A stretch of 64,000 nucleotides of DNA from Sphingomonas sp. KRR8 (GCF_023559245.1 NZ_CP097462.1:2166001-2230000), one strand, 5' to 3'. Positions 8,467-17,986 are shown, counted from the stretch's first letter. Program-made: numbers and translations. Notes: generated from the letters alone by a model not told the origin.

Positions 8467-9403
8467 AACCGACCCGATCTTCAAGGCCGACGTGCTGGCC
8501 GGGCTGGCCGCTTCGCCGCCCGCCATTCCGGCCCGATGGCTCTACGACCAGCGCGGGTCTGAGCTGTTCGAACAGATCACGGTCCTTCCGGAATATTATC
8601 CGACGCGTACCGAGACGGCGTTGCTGCGGGCGATCGCACCCGAATTGGCGCGTTGGATCGAGCCGGGACGGGCGGTGGTCGAATGGGGCGCGGGTGCGCA
8701 GACCAAGACGCCGATTCTGCTGAACGCGATCATGCCCGCGGCTTATGTTCCGGTGGACATCAGCGGCGGAATGCTGCGCGACGAGGCGACGGCGCTGAGC
8801 CGCAAGCTGTCGGTGCCGGTGCTTCCAATCGAAGGCGACTTTACCCGCCCGATCACCCTTCCCGAGCAGGTCCAGGGGCAGGCCAAGCTTGGTTTCTTCC
8901 CGGGTTCGACCATCGGCAATTTCGTGCCCGCGAGCGCAACGGACCTGCTGCGGCTCTTCCGCCAAGACCTTGGCACCGGGGCGCTGCTGCTGATTGGGTT
9001 CGACCGGGTCAAGGATCAGGCCCGGCTGGTCACGGCCTATGACGATGCGCAGGGCGTGACGGCGGCGTTCAACCTCAACTTGCTGGAGCGGATCAACCGC
9101 GAGCTGGAGGGCGACATCCCTGTCGACAAATTCCGGCACCAGGCGCGCTGGAACAGCCTGCTCAACCGGATCGAGATGCACCTGGTCGCGCGCGAGCCGG
9201 TCAGCTTCACCGTGCTTGGCCAGCACTTCAGGCTCGATGCGGGTCAGTCGATCCACACGGAGAACAGTCACAAATACACGCCGGAAAGCGCCGGGCTGCT
9301 GCTTTCGGCCGGGGGCTGGACCCCGCGGACCTGGTGGACCGATCCGGCCGGCGACTTCATGCTGTTCCTGGCCGAAGCCGAAGCCGAGCGGTTTGCGCCG
9401 TGA
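8450..9403 (+). CDS. egtD: L-histidine N-alpha-methyltransferase EgtD
   Basis: A 317-residue SAM-dependent enzyme that trimethylates histidine to hercynine, the first step of ergothioneine synthesis. The family signature LYDQRGSELFEQIT and the tyrosine-rich LPEYYPTRTE appear at residues 31-56. The SAM loop VEWGAGAQTKT is at 77-87 and GFFPGSTIGNF is mid-protein. The best start is TTG at 8450, which overlaps the end of egtB by 17 bases; no in-frame ATG gives a complete N-terminus. Enzyme order is reversed with respect to pathway order. Confidence 0.94.
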   Translation: MLATLETDPIFKADVLAGLAASPPAIPARWLYDQRGSELFEQITVLPEYYPTRTETALLRAIAPELARWIEPGRAVVEWGAGAQTKTPILLNAIMPAAYVPVDISGGMLRDEATALSRKLSVPVLPIEGDFTRPITLPEQVQGQAKLGFFPGSTIGNFVPASATDLLRLFRQDLGTGALLLIGFDRVKDQARLVTAYDDAQGVTAAFNLNLLERINRELEGDIPVDKFRHQARWNSLLNRIEMHLVAREPVSFTVLGQHFRLDAGQSIHTENSHKYTPESAGLLLSAGGWTPRTWWTDPAGDFMLFLAEAEAERFAP

Positions 9404-9411
9404 GTGTGTTG

Positions 9412-9440
9412 CCGCGCTGAGGCAGTCCGGCTAAGCGCGG
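9412..9440 (+). promoter_or_regulatory. Hairpin between egtD and yggT
   Basis: CCGCGCT at 9412-9418 is perfectly complementary to AGCGCGG at 9434-9440, with a 15-base loop. The 3' arm runs into the purine-rich GGAGA just before the yggT ATG at 9445. It could mask the ribosome binding site or act as a weak processing site. There is no T tract, so it is unlikely to be an intrinsic terminator. Confidence 0.3.
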
Positions 9441-9444
9441 AGAC

Positions 9445-9735
9445 ATGCTGCTCGCTCTCATCGGCATTGCCGACCTGCTGCTCCGCCTGCTGGGCTACAT
9501 CGTCATCGGTCAGGTGATCCTGAGTTGGCTGGTGGCGTTCAACGTCATCAACACCAGCTCACAGGGTGTGCGGCGGTTCATCGTCGCCATCGACCGGCTG
9601 CTGGACCCGCTGTACCGACCGATCCGCAAGGTTCTTCCGGATTTCGGCGGCCTGGACCTGTCACCGATCGTCCTGCTGATTGCGATCCAGATCGTGCGGA
9701 TGCTGCTCGGCGGGCTCGCCAGCGACGTCGCATGA
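9445..9735 (+). CDS. YggT family membrane protein
   Basis: A 96-residue inner-membrane protein with two hydrophobic segments (about 5-35 and 70-93). The YggT signature [14 protein letters not shown] follows the first segment. Family members are linked to osmotic protection, cell-division or membrane-domain organisation, but no biochemical role is fixed. The stop codon overlaps the folD start as ATGA, so the two are co-translated. A hairpin sits directly upstream. Confidence 0.9.
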   Translation: MLLALIGIADLLLRLLGYIVIGQVILSWLVAFNVINTSSQGVRRFIVAIDRLLDPLYRPIRKVLPDFGGLDLSPIVLLIAIQIVRMLLGGLASDVA

Positions 9736-10625
9736 GCGCGGCGCTGATCGACGGCCGTGCCGCCGCGCAGGCGCTGCGGGCACGGGTGGCGATCGCCGCC
9801 GATTTCTTCCGGGCAAGCGCCGGACGCCCGGCTGGCCTGGCAACGGTGCTGGTCGGCGAAGATCCCGCCAGCGCGGTCTACATCCGGTCCAAGAACAAGG
9901 CCGTGGCGGAAGCGAACATGCACGGGGTTCATCACCCGATGCGGGCCGACACCAGCGAGGCGGAGCTGCTGACATTGGTCGAGCAGCTGAACCGCGATCC
10001 GGCGGTGGACGGAATTCTGGTGCAATTGCCCTTGCCGGCGCAGATTGACGCCGCGCGTGTGATCGACGCGATCGATCCGGACAAGGATGTCGACGGCTTC
10101 CATGTGGTCAATGCCGGGCGGCTGGCGGTCGGTGATCCGGCCGCGCTGGTGCCGTGCACGCCGCTGGGGTGTCTGCACCTGCTTAAGGCGCAGCTCGGCG
10201 ACCTGACGGGCGCCAATGCGGTGGTGATCGGGCGCTCCAACATCGTCGGCAAGCCGATGGCGGCGCTGCTGGTGCAGGAAAGCTGCACGGTAACCGTGGC
10301 GCACAGCCGAACGCGCGACCTGCCCGAGGTTTGCCGGGGAGCGGACATCGTCGTGGCCGCGGTCGGCCGGGCGGAGATGGTGAGGGGCGACTGGATCAAA
10401 CCAGGCGCGACCGTGATCGACGTCGGCATCAATCGCGTGCCGGCGGCCGAACCGGGCAAGACCCGCATCGTTGGCGACGTGGCGTTCGACGAAGCGCGGG
10501 CGGTCGCCGGTGCGATCACGCCGGTGCCGGGCGGAGTCGGACCGATGACGATCGCCATGCTGCTCAGAAACACGCTGGTTGCGGCGCACCGCCGCGCCGG
10601 ACTCAATCCGCCGGAGGACCTATGA
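9732..10625 (+). CDS. folD: Bifunctional methylenetetrahydrofolate dehydrogenase/cyclohydrolase
   Basis: A 297-residue cytosolic enzyme that interconverts methylene-THF, methenyl-THF and formyl-THF. Recognisable segments are [17 protein letters not shown] with the catalytic Lys, [13 protein letters not shown], the dinucleotide-binding [13 protein letters not shown] and the C-terminal [15 protein letters not shown]. The ATG at 9732 overlaps the yggT stop, and the stop overlaps the next gene. One-carbon supply could connect to SAM use by the upstream egtD, but that link is only positional. Confidence 0.97.
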   Translation: MSAALIDGRAAAQALRARVAIAADFFRASAGRPAGLATVLVGEDPASAVYIRSKNKAVAEANMHGVHHPMRADTSEAELLTLVEQLNRDPAVDGILVQLPLPAQIDAARVIDAIDPDKDVDGFHVVNAGRLAVGDPAALVPCTPLGCLHLLKAQLGDLTGANAVVIGRSNIVGKPMAALLVQESCTVTVAHSRTRDLPEVCRGADIVVAAVGRAEMVRGDWIKPGATVIDVGINRVPAAEPGKTRIVGDVAFDEARAVAGAITPVPGGVGPMTIAMLLRNTLVAAHRRAGLNPPEDL

Positions 10626-11263
10626 TCGCTGCCGCACTGCTGCTTGCCATGGCGCCGGTCGTCACGGCCGTCGATGCCGAACGCGCCTTCGCCGCGGATG
10701 CGCAGCGCCAGGGACAATGGACGGCTTTCGCCAAATGGGCCGATCCGACCGCCGTCATGTTCACGCCGCAGGCGACCTGGGCGCAGGTCTGGCTCAAGGG
10801 TCGCGCCAACCCGCCGCGCGCGGTGCGCTGGTGGGCGGAGCGGAGCTTCGTGTCGTGCGACGGGCGGACTGCGGCGAATACAGGGCCGTGGCGGGGCCCG
10901 CGCAATGGCGGGACCTTCACCACGCTGTGGCTTCGCCAGGCAAGCGGCGCGTGGCGCTGGACGGTTGACGGCGGCGACGAGGTTTCGCGGGTCGGCCGCG
11001 TTCCCGCTCGCCCGACCGTTCGCCGCGCGTCGTGCGCCAATGCCGAGCTGCGCCGCAAGCAGATCGAAGCGGCCTATGACGCGCCGATCAACCGTGCCAG
11101 CCCGCCGGGCGACACCGGCTTCACGCGGGCCGCCGACGGCACCCTGCTCTACCAGTGGAAGGTAACGCCGGACGGCGCGCGCCACCAGCTTGCGAAGCTG
11201 TGGACCGGACAGCGGTTCGTGACGGTGCTCGACCAGCGGATCGCCGCGCCCCCGCGCCGATGA
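10622..11263 (+). CDS. Hypothetical secreted protein
   Basis: A 213-residue protein with a short signal-like N-terminus ([16 protein letters not shown]). The mature part has repeated Trp residues ([25 protein letters not shown]) and ends RIAAPPRR. The layout recalls NTF2/SnoaL-like or DUF4440 secreted proteins, but I cannot assign a family. It overlaps folD (ATGA) and marC (ATGA) by 4 bases each, so it is locked into this operon. No catalytic motif is visible. Confidence 0.75.
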   Translation: MIAAALLLAMAPVVTAVDAERAFAADAQRQGQWTAFAKWADPTAVMFTPQATWAQVWLKGRANPPRAVRWWAERSFVSCDGRTAANTGPWRGPRNGGTFTTLWLRQASGAWRWTVDGGDEVSRVGRVPARPTVRRASCANAELRRKQIEAAYDAPINRASPPGDTGFTRAADGTLLYQWKVTPDGARHQLAKLWTGQRFVTVLDQRIAAPPRR

Positions 11264-11880
11264 TTGCCCTGTTCACCTCGGCGCTGGTGACCTTCCTGGT
11301 CGTCATCGACCCGCCGGGGTGCGCACCGATCTTCGCCTCGCTGACCAGCGGAGCCGTCGCTGCGGAGCGGCGGCGGATGGCGATCCGCTCGGCGCTGATC
11401 GCCTGGGGCGTGCTGATGTTCTTTGCGCTGCTGGGCGAGCCGCTGTTGCGGGCGCTCGGCATCCAGCTCGCGAGTTTCCGGATCGCGGGCGGTATCATGC
11501 TGTTCGCGATCGCGCTCGACATGGTCTTCGAGAAACGGACGGAGCGGCGCGAGGAGCGGGCGGCGCACGTCGAGCAGGAGGATATCTCCGTCTTCCCGAT
11601 GGCCATCCCGATGATCGCGGGGCCGGGCTCCATCGCGTCGGCCATGCTGCTGACCGCGCGGGCCAACGGAACGATCGAGACCGCCATCGTGCTGAGCGCG
11701 ATGACCAGCGTGATCGCGCTGACCATGCTGTCGCTGCTCGCCGCCGGGCCGCTGATGCGGTTCATCGGCGCGCGACTGGAAGCGATGATCACCCGAATTC
11801 TAGGCGTGGTGCTCGCAGCCCTTGCCGCGCAGTTCGTGGTCGATGGGCTGAAGCAGAGCTTCCCCCACGTCCTCAGCTGA
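11260..11880 (+). CDS. MarC family integral membrane protein
   Basis: A 206-residue protein with about six transmembrane helices. The family signatures are VIDPPGCAPIFASLT in the first helical pair and FPMAIPMIAGPGSIASAM in the middle. MarC/YhgN proteins are inner-membrane proteins of unknown transport function; the old link to multiple antibiotic resistance was not supported. It ends the plus-strand run that began at 6593 and is followed by a strong hairpin at 11881-11912. Confidence 0.92.
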   Translation: MIALFTSALVTFLVVIDPPGCAPIFASLTSGAVAAERRRMAIRSALIAWGVLMFFALLGEPLLRALGIQLASFRIAGGIMLFAIALDMVFEKRTERREERAAHVEQEDISVFPMAIPMIAGPGSIASAMLLTARANGTIETAIVLSAMTSVIALTMLSLLAAGPLMRFIGARLEAMITRILGVVLAALAAQFVVDGLKQSFPHVLS

Positions 11881-11912
11881 CGGCGAGGTCCCGGACGGCC
11901 CGGGCCTCGCCG
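11881..11912. terminator. Bidirectional terminator-like hairpin
   Basis: CGGCGAGG at 11881-11888 pairs with CCTCGCCG at 11905-11912, and the inner CCCGG pairs with CCGGG across a one-base bulge. It begins immediately after the marC stop and lies 7 bases from the stop of the convergent S46 peptidase gene. The stem is long and GC-rich but has no clear T run, so it may terminate transcription from both sides or stabilise 3' ends. Confidence 0.6.
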
Positions 11913-11919
11913 CACAGGT

Positions 11920-13965
11920 TTACTTCCTGCGCAGTTCCGCCAGCAGGGCAGGCGCCGGGTAGATGTTGCGCAGCGCCTCGTCGATGGCGGCGGCGGAGAC
12001 CACCACGGTGCGGTTGAGCGCCGGGTCGTAGCCGTAATTGCCGCCGAGGCTGTGGATGTTTCCGTCGAACGCCGCGCCAATCACCGTCCCCGCCTTGTCG
12101 ATCACCGGCGAGCCCGAGTTGCCGCCGATGATGTCGTTGGTGGTGACGAAGTCGTAGGTGGTGTTCTTGTTGATCCGGGCTTCGTTGGCGGTGAAGGCCT
12201 TGGCGAGCGCGAACGGCGCGGCTCCGGTGGCGCGGTCGAAGGCGCCGCCCATCGTGGTGCGGGTCGGGACCTGCTGGCCGCGCTCGGTCCAGCCCTTCAC
12301 CTGGCCGTAGCTGATGCGCAGGGTGAAGGTCGCGTCAGGGTAGTTGCTGGCCCCGTAAGCGGCGAAGCGAGCGGTCGCCAGCCGCGCCTGGGCGGCGGTG
12401 ACCGGCGCGTCGTAGCGCTCCTTGTACAGGCGATCGAGCTCCCGGTCGCGGGCGTCGAGCTGGCGCGCGTAGACGATCATCGGGTCGGTCGAGGCCGCGA
12501 TGGCCGCGGCGCCGCCCTGCCAGAGCTGACGGCGATAGGCGGGGTCGGCAAGCTTGGTTCCGCTGACCAGCCGCTGGCTCAACTGCTCGGGGCTCTCCTT
12601 GCCGAGCATCAGGCGGGTCTGGGGATCGTCGGCGCCGAGATATTCGCGAGCCTTGCTGAGGCTCCACTCCAGCGTCAGCTGATCGAGCCAGGGATAGACG
12701 GGCTTTTCGTCGAGCAGCTGCTTCTCGAGCAGCGGCAGGGCGCTTTCGGTGTAGCCGGGAAGGCGCTCGGCGTTCGGCTTGCCGCGCTCGGCGGCGGCCT
12801 TCACGAGCGTCTCCGCATAGCCGTAGAGTTCGCTGTTCGGAGTAATGAAGCGGTAGGGGACGTAGATGTCGCGATAAGCCTTCACGGCCTGAGAGATGTC
12901 GCCCCAGGGATTGCCGATGGCGGAGTTGGCAGCGCTGCGCTGCTTCAGGTCAGCCTCGGCCGCGGCTAGCTTGGCCGTGAAGGCGGGGTCGTTAAGCGCG
13001 CCGACGCGGCCGATGTAGACCTTGAGGCTGTTCTCGACTCCGAACAGCGTATCGGCGCCTTCCCGGGCACGCTCGGGGCTTTGCGCCATGGCGCTGATCA
13101 GGCGGCCCCGCAGTTCGGACAGGCTGGCGAGTGTGATCGGAAGCGCCACCTCCCGCTGGAAGGCGAGCTGGTCCTGGGTAAGCAGGCGCTGAGTCGAGCC
13201 TGGGTTGCCGACCACGAAGGTCGCTTCGCCATCCTGCGGCGCGCGGGGGTTCCAGGTCAGGTGGGCCGGCGTGGTGACCGGCTTGCCATTCTCATAAGCG
13301 CGCAGGAATCCGACATCGAGCGCATAGCGAGGAAAGTTGAAGTTGTCGGGATCGCCGCCAAAGAAGGCCGCCGCGAACTCGGGCGCCCAGACGATCCGCA
13401 CGTCGCTGTACTTGCGATACTTGTAGAGCTTGTACTGGCCGCCGCCGTAGAGCCGCACGACCTGGCAGCGGGTCGTCGCCGGGTCGGTGCAGCCGGCCTT
13501 CTCAATGTCGGCGATGCGCGCGTCGCGGGCCCGCACGGCCGCGGCGCCGGTGAGCGCGCCGATCGCCTGTTGCACGTCCGGGGTGACGTCGGTGATGGCG
13601 GTGACGACCTCGGCCTGCTGGCCCGGGCACTTGCGTTCGCCGGCCGCGCCACTGGCGGTGAAGCCGCTGGCGACAAGGTCCTGATTGGCGGTCGACAGGT
13701 CCTGCAGGCAGCCAACCACGCAGTGGTGATTGGTGAGGATGAGGCCATTGCCAGAAACGAAGCTGGCGGAGCAGCCGCCCGTCAGGCGAACCGCGGCCCC
13801 GCGCACCTTGTCGAGCCAGGCCTGGTCGGGCGCCCAGCCATAGGCGGCCCGCATCTTCGCGGCCGGGAAGGCGTCGAAGGTCCACATGCCCTCATCGGCG
13901 CGAGCGGCGGTGGAGGTGAGCGCGAGCAGCGCGGTTCCGGCGGCAAGGCGAGCAAAAGCGGGCAT
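11920..13965 (-). CDS. S46 family dipeptidyl-peptidase (DPP7/DPP11 type)
   Basis: A 681-residue periplasmic serine peptidase that removes dipeptides from the N-termini of oligopeptides. It has a signal peptide ending at about TAARADEG. The catalytic histidine lies in LTNHHC (His80/His81) and the catalytic serine in GGNSGSPVID (Ser619), as in the chymotrypsin-like S46 fold with a long helical insertion. The length is close to the family norm of about 700. Specificity (hydrophobic or acidic P1) is not resolvable here. It is followed by a shared hairpin with marC. Confidence 0.93.
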   Translation of the reverse strand: MPAFARLAAGTALLALTSTAARADEGMWTFDAFPAAKMRAAYGWAPDQAWLDKVRGAAVRLTGGCSASFVSGNGLILTNHHCVVGCLQDLSTANQDLVASGFTASGAAGERKCPGQQAEVVTAITDVTPDVQQAIGALTGAAAVRARDARIADIEKAGCTDPATTRCQVVRLYGGGQYKLYKYRKYSDVRIVWAPEFAAAFFGGDPDNFNFPRYALDVGFLRAYENGKPVTTPAHLTWNPRAPQDGEATFVVGNPGSTQRLLTQDQLAFQREVALPITLASLSELRGRLISAMAQSPERAREGADTLFGVENSLKVYIGRVGALNDPAFTAKLAAAEADLKQRSAANSAIGNPWGDISQAVKAYRDIYVPYRFITPNSELYGYAETLVKAAAERGKPNAERLPGYTESALPLLEKQLLDEKPVYPWLDQLTLEWSLSKAREYLGADDPQTRLMLGKESPEQLSQRLVSGTKLADPAYRRQLWQGGAAAIAASTDPMIVYARQLDARDRELDRLYKERYDAPVTAAQARLATARFAAYGASNYPDATFTLRISYGQVKGWTERGQQVPTRTTMGGAFDRATGAAPFALAKAFTANEARINKNTTYDFVTTNDIIGGNSGSPVIDKAGTVIGAAFDGNIHSLGGNYGYDPALNRTVVVSAAAIDEALRNIYPAPALLAELRRK

Positions 13966-14028
13966 CGAAGCTCCTAAGTCGGAAAGAATCTGAATAACCG
14001 AGGTTAGCGAGCGGCGCGCAAATGGAAA

Positions 14029-14054
14029 GGGGCCCGGCCATTCGGCCGAGCCCC
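14029..14054 (-). terminator. Intrinsic terminator of the EF-hand gene
   Basis: GGGGC-C-CGGCC (14029-14039) pairs with GGCCG-A-GCCCC (14044-14054), leaving one internal mismatch and a 4-base loop. On the minus strand it follows the EF-hand stop by about 25 bases and is followed by TTTCCATTTG. This is the usual form of a rho-independent terminator with an imperfect T run. Confidence 0.65.
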
Positions 14055-14079
14055 TCCCTTGTACGGTATGTGACCGGGC

Positions 14080-14742
14080 TTACTGCCCCCGCTGGCCGCC
14101 ACCCCATTGCGCGCGAGCCTGGGCCCGCTCCTCAGGCGTGACGGTGCCGTCATGGTTGACGTCCATCCGGTCGAAGCGCGCGAGCGCTGCGGCGGTCAGT
14201 TCCTGCAAGGTGATGCGACCGTCATGGTTGGTGTCGGCCATCATCAGCATCCGGCCGCGCATGGCCCCGTCCTGGTGTCCGCCGCCGTGACCACCGGCCA
14301 TGCCCCCAGCCATGCCGCCGCCACCCATGCCGTGACCGGCCATTCCGGCCTGACCGTCCATGTGGTGGCCGGCGCCCATGCGCGCGTGGGCCTGGTTGAA
14401 CTCGTCGCGGGTGATCACGCCGTCGTGGTTGAGATCCATCATCTCAAACATGTGGTCGCCGCCGTTGGGAGCGGCGCCCATGGCGTGTGGTGGCGGGGTG
14501 CCTGGAGCGCCCGGCCCGCGTCCGCCGATGTCCGCCAGCTCGTCCTGCGTGAGCGCGCCATCGCGGTTGCGGTCGAGCCGCTGGAACAGCGCCTGCGTGT
14601 GCTGGATGACCTGTGCGCGGGTCTCGGCGGCACGCGGACCCTTGTTCCAGCCCTGTGCGGGCGGAGGCGGTGCGGGTTGCGCGAGCGCAACGGTGGTCGC
14701 GGCGGCGGCGAGCAGCCCACCCATCAACAGCTTCAGTGACAT
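14080..14742 (-). CDS. Secreted EF-hand calcium-binding protein
   Basis: A 220-residue protein with a signal peptide (MSLKLLMGGLLAAAATTVALA). It has four EF-hand loops: DRNRDGALTQDE, DLNHDGVITRDE, DTNHDGRITLQE and DVNHDGTVTPEE. Between the second and third is a Gly/Met/His-rich stretch of repeated GMAG-type units (about residues 120-160). Such calmodulin-like periplasmic proteins are frequent in Sphingomonadales and are presumed to bind calcium; the downstream target is unknown. The His/Met-rich linker could also bind other metals (inference). Confidence 0.92.
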   Translation of the reverse strand: MSLKLLMGGLLAAAATTVALAQPAPPPPAQGWNKGPRAAETRAQVIQHTQALFQRLDRNRDGALTQDELADIGGRGPGAPGTPPPHAMGAAPNGGDHMFEMMDLNHDGVITRDEFNQAHARMGAGHHMDGQAGMAGHGMGGGGMAGGMAGGHGGGHQDGAMRGRMLMMADTNHDGRITLQELTAAALARFDRMDVNHDGTVTPEERAQARAQWGGGQRGQ

Positions 14743-14854
14743 GATTCTTCTCCTGCCTTTGGCCCCTTCGTAAACGCGCGCTTAGGCCCGTCTCGCTTGC
14801 GGCAAGTTGAACGGGGCTGGCGCCGGCAGCGGTGCTGTGTAGCATTGCGGCACG

Positions 14855-16372
14855 ATGGATGCCCCAGCCAGCCACAGCCATTCCGACGTGACCGCCAGCT
14901 GGTGGGAGCGGCGCTGGCTGACGACCGCTCTGGTGCTGCTGACGGTCGTGCCCTTCCTGCTGCCGGAGGTGCCGCCGCTGGTCGACCTGCCGGCCCACAT
15001 GGCGCGCTACCGGGTGGCGCTCGACCTTAACCAATCGCCCGATCTGCAGCGATACTTCGGCTATCACTGGCAGCTGATGACCAACCTGGGGGTCGACCTC
15101 ATGGTGGTGCCGCTGGCGCGGCTGATCGGGCTTGAGCCGGCAACAAAGCTCATTGTGCTCCTGCTTCCGGTGCTGACCGCGGCGGGGCTGCTCAAGGTCG
15201 CCCGCGCGGCGCATGGGCGAGTGCCGGCGACGTTCTGGTTCGCGATACCATTCGCCCTGGCCTCGCCGCTGCTGTTCGGTTTCGTCAATTTCGTGCTTGC
15301 CGCGGCGCTGTCGCTGCTGGTGTTCGGCTGGTGGCTCGAACGGCGCCAAGGCTGGCTGCTGGCGGTGGCCGGGCCGCCGCTGATGATTGCGCACCTCTAT
15401 GGCTGGGCGATGCTGGGCCTGATGGTGGCGGGCGCCGTGCTGGGCGAGGGCTTGGCCGGGCGGCGCAAGGCGGGCGCGCTGCTGCGCGACACGGTATTGG
15501 CCACCCTGCCACTGGCGACCGCCCTGCTGCTGTTGCCGTTCATGGCGCGGGGTGACGGCGAGCTTGCCGAGAAATGGTTCATCCTCAACGACAAGGTCGC
15601 CTGGACCATGGGCGTGCTGCGCGACCGCTGGCCCCTGGCAGACATTGGCGGAGCAGTGGTGGCGCTGGTGCTGATCATCCTGGGCTGGCGGCGGCTGCCA
15701 TTGCGGCCGGCGCTGGCCGGTCCGGCGGTGCTGTTCATCGCCGCGGGCCTGATCCTGCCTTACAAGATGTTCGGCTCCGCCTTCGCCGACATGCGGCTTT
15801 ATCCTTACGCCTTCGCCTTCTTCATCATGGCGATCGACCCTGCTCGGCTGCCGGCGCGCACGGCGGGGCGGCTGGCCGCGCTCGGGCTTGCCTTTGCGCT
15901 GCTTCGGATCGGGGTGGTGACGGCCAGCAACCTGATCGCTGCGCGCGAGCAGCAATCGATGCTGACCGCCATCGACCGACTGCCGGTCGGAGCGCGGCTG
16001 GCGTCGCTGGTCGGACAGGATTGCGCGCAACGCTGGCCGCAACAGCGGCACGCGCATATCGCCTCCATGATCACTGTCCGGCGGCGGGGCTTCTCGAACG
16101 ACCAGTGGTGGGCGTCGGGGCTGAACCTGCTCGAACGCCGCTACCGCCCGCCGAACAACTTCGACAGCGATCCGTCGGAGCTGACGCAGCCGCAGGCCTG
16201 CATGCTGAGCTGGACGGTCGACGGCGCGCTCAAGGCATTGCCGCGCAGTTCATTTGACTTCCTCCTGCTGATCGGGACGGAGCGGCCCGCACCGGCGGGG
16301 TTGCGCGGCCTGACACCCGTGTGGGGTGACGGGCTGGCGACGCTCTACCGGATCGAACGACCCAGCCGCTAG
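14855..16372 (+). CDS. GT-C-like multi-spanning membrane protein (paralog 1)
   Basis: A 505-residue protein with roughly ten transmembrane helices. After the first helix comes PPLVDLPAHMARYRVALD, an acidic loop position typical of GT-C enzymes using lipid-linked sugars. A periplasmic-looking C-terminal part contains FSNDQWWASGLNLLERRYR. It is clearly homologous to the next gene along its whole length. Possible roles are lipid-phosphate-sugar-dependent glycosylation of a surface molecule, but the family is not one I can name. It is 33 bases from its paralog, so the pair reads as a tandem duplication. Confidence 0.75.
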   Translation: MDAPASHSHSDVTASWWERRWLTTALVLLTVVPFLLPEVPPLVDLPAHMARYRVALDLNQSPDLQRYFGYHWQLMTNLGVDLMVVPLARLIGLEPATKLIVLLLPVLTAAGLLKVARAAHGRVPATFWFAIPFALASPLLFGFVNFVLAAALSLLVFGWWLERRQGWLLAVAGPPLMIAHLYGWAMLGLMVAGAVLGEGLAGRRKAGALLRDTVLATLPLATALLLLPFMARGDGELAEKWFILNDKVAWTMGVLRDRWPLADIGGAVVALVLIILGWRRLPLRPALAGPAVLFIAAGLILPYKMFGSAFADMRLYPYAFAFFIMAIDPARLPARTAGRLAALGLAFALLRIGVVTASNLIAAREQQSMLTAIDRLPVGARLASLVGQDCAQRWPQQRHAHIASMITVRRRGFSNDQWWASGLNLLERRYRPPNNFDSDPSELTQPQACMLSWTVDGALKALPRSSFDFLLLIGTERPAPAGLRGLTPVWGDGLATLYRIERPSR

Positions 16373-16405
16373 CAAAGCGCGCGCACGGGCTTATGGAGGC
16401 GGCAC

Positions 16406-17986
16406 ATGGACTGGATGGTCGCCTCGCCGCCCAATACCGCCGCGCTCGACCGCCCCAAGCAGTGGTGGGAGACGCGCTGGTTCGTTGCGGCCGTGGTCCT
16501 GGCGACGATGATCCCGCTGATCGGCCCGCCGCTCCCGCCGCTGGTCGACCTGTTCGGCCATATGGGGCGGTACCGGGTCGCGCTGGACCTCGGCTCCAGC
16601 CCGTATCTGTCACAATATTACGACTTCCAGTGGAAGGTCGTCGGCAATCTGGGTGTCGACCTGCTGGTGATGCCGCTGGCCAAGATCTTCGGGCTCGAGC
16701 TGGCGGTGAAGCTGATCGTGCTGGCGATCCCGCCGCTGACCGCCGCGGGGATGTTGTGGGTCGCGCGGGAGGTCCACTACCGGGTTCCGCCGACGGTGCT
16801 GTTCGCGCTGCCGTTCATCACGGGCCATCATTTCCTGTTCGGCTTCGTCAATTACGCGCTGTCGATGGCTTTCGCCTTTCTGGCGTTCGGCCTGTGGCTG
16901 CGGCTTGGGCGGCTGGGCAAGAGCCGGCTTCGGGCAGTGCTGTTCGTGCCGATCTCGATCATCATCTGGCTGACCCACACCTTCGGCTGGGGGACGCTGG
17001 GGCTGCTGGCCTTTGCGTCTGAATGCGTCCGCCAGCACGACAAGGGCCGGGGCTGGGTCATGAGTGCCCCGCGGGCGGCCTTTCACTGCCTGAGCCTGGC
17101 CGCGCCGATCCTGCTGATGATCGCCTGGCGGGAGCATGGCGGGGGCAAGACGCTCGACTGGTTCAACTGGAAGGTGAAGTGGGAATGGATCACCATGGCG
17201 CTGCGCGACCGCTGGCGGTGGTTCGACATCGCCTCGGTCAGCGCGGCGGCGGCCATGCTGTTGTTCGCGATCGTCCATCCCAAGCTCGCGCTGTCGCGGA
17301 TGCTCCTGTTCACGGTGCTGATCCTGCTGGTGGCCTACGCCATCCTGCCGCGCATCATCTTCGGGTCCGCTTACGCGGACATGCGGATCGTGCCGTTCAT
17401 CTGGGCGATCGCGCTTCTCGCCATCCGGTTCAAGGAGCGGACCGACCTGCGACTGGCGGGGCGGCTGGCCGGGCTCGCGCTGGCTTTTTTCATCGTCAGG
17501 ACGGCGTCGGTGACGTGGAGCCTGGCGATTGCGGCCGACGAGCAGCGCCAGCAGCTGACCGCGCTCGACCATGTACCCATGGGCGCGCGCGTCGTGTCGA
17601 TGGTCGGAATTCCGTGCCAGGACGGCGGCTGGCCCTTGTGGCGCAACGCGCACCTCGGCGGGCTGGTGGTGGTCCGCAAGCAGGGCTTCTCCAACGACCA
17701 TTGGGATGTGCCCGGGGCCAAGCTGCTGACCGTGACCTACCGCGCGGCGGGCGATTGGCGCTATGATCCGTCCAACCTGGTCAAGGCTCCGCATTGCCGG
17801 CTGTCGGCCGGGCCGATCGGCGTTCGGCTGGAGCGTTTTCCGGCGTTCGCCTTCGATTATCTGTGGCTGATCGACCCGCCACCCTACGACCCGCTGCTGA
17901 CGGCGGGGTTCGCCAAGGTGTGGTCGGGACCCAATGGGTCGGCCCTCTACCGCTTGCCCGGCGCGGACGCTAACGTGCCGCGATGA
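16406..17986 (+). CDS. GT-C-like multi-spanning membrane protein (paralog 2)
   Basis: A 526-residue membrane protein with the same plan as its upstream neighbour. It shares PPLVDLFGHMGRYRVALDL, the stretch NLGVDLLVMPLAKIFGLE, an ADMRI segment late in the membrane domain, and KQGFSNDHWDVPGAKLL in the C-terminal domain. The two proteins align end to end, indicating duplication followed by moderate divergence. The stop overlaps the GT2 gene start by 4 bases (ATGA), tying it to a lipid-linked sugar synthase. Function as a sugar transferase is inferred from topology and context. Confidence 0.75.
   Translation: MDWMVASPPNTAALDRPKQWWETRWFVAAVVLATMIPLIGPPLPPLVDLFGHMGRYRVALDLGSSPYLSQYYDFQWKVVGNLGVDLLVMPLAKIFGLELAVKLIVLAIPPLTAAGMLWVAREVHYRVPPTVLFALPFITGHHFLFGFVNYALSMAFAFLAFGLWLRLGRLGKSRLRAVLFVPISIIIWLTHTFGWGTLGLLAFASECVRQHDKGRGWVMSAPRAAFHCLSLAAPILLMIAWREHGGGKTLDWFNWKVKWEWITMALRDRWRWFDIASVSAAAAMLLFAIVHPKLALSRMLLFTVLILLVAYAILPRIIFGSAYADMRIVPFIWAIALLAIRFKERTDLRLAGRLAGLALAFFIVRTASVTWSLAIAADEQRQQLTALDHVPMGARVVSMVGIPCQDGGWPLWRNAHLGGLVVVRKQGFSNDHWDVPGAKLLTVTYRAAGDWRYDPSNLVKAPHCRLSAGPIGVRLERFPAFAFDYLWLIDPPPYDPLLTAGFAKVWSGPNGSALYRLPGADANVPR

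Noticed and set aside
9525..9731. Longer start for folD
   Set aside because: The extension overlaps yggT in another frame, and the FolD family begins at the ATG at 9732.
14444..16057. A 537-codon open frame on the minus strand
   Set aside because: It is rich in Arg, Gln and His, runs antisense to the EF-hand gene end and the GT-C paralog, and has no recognised domain. This is the usual antisense artefact of GC-rich codon bias.
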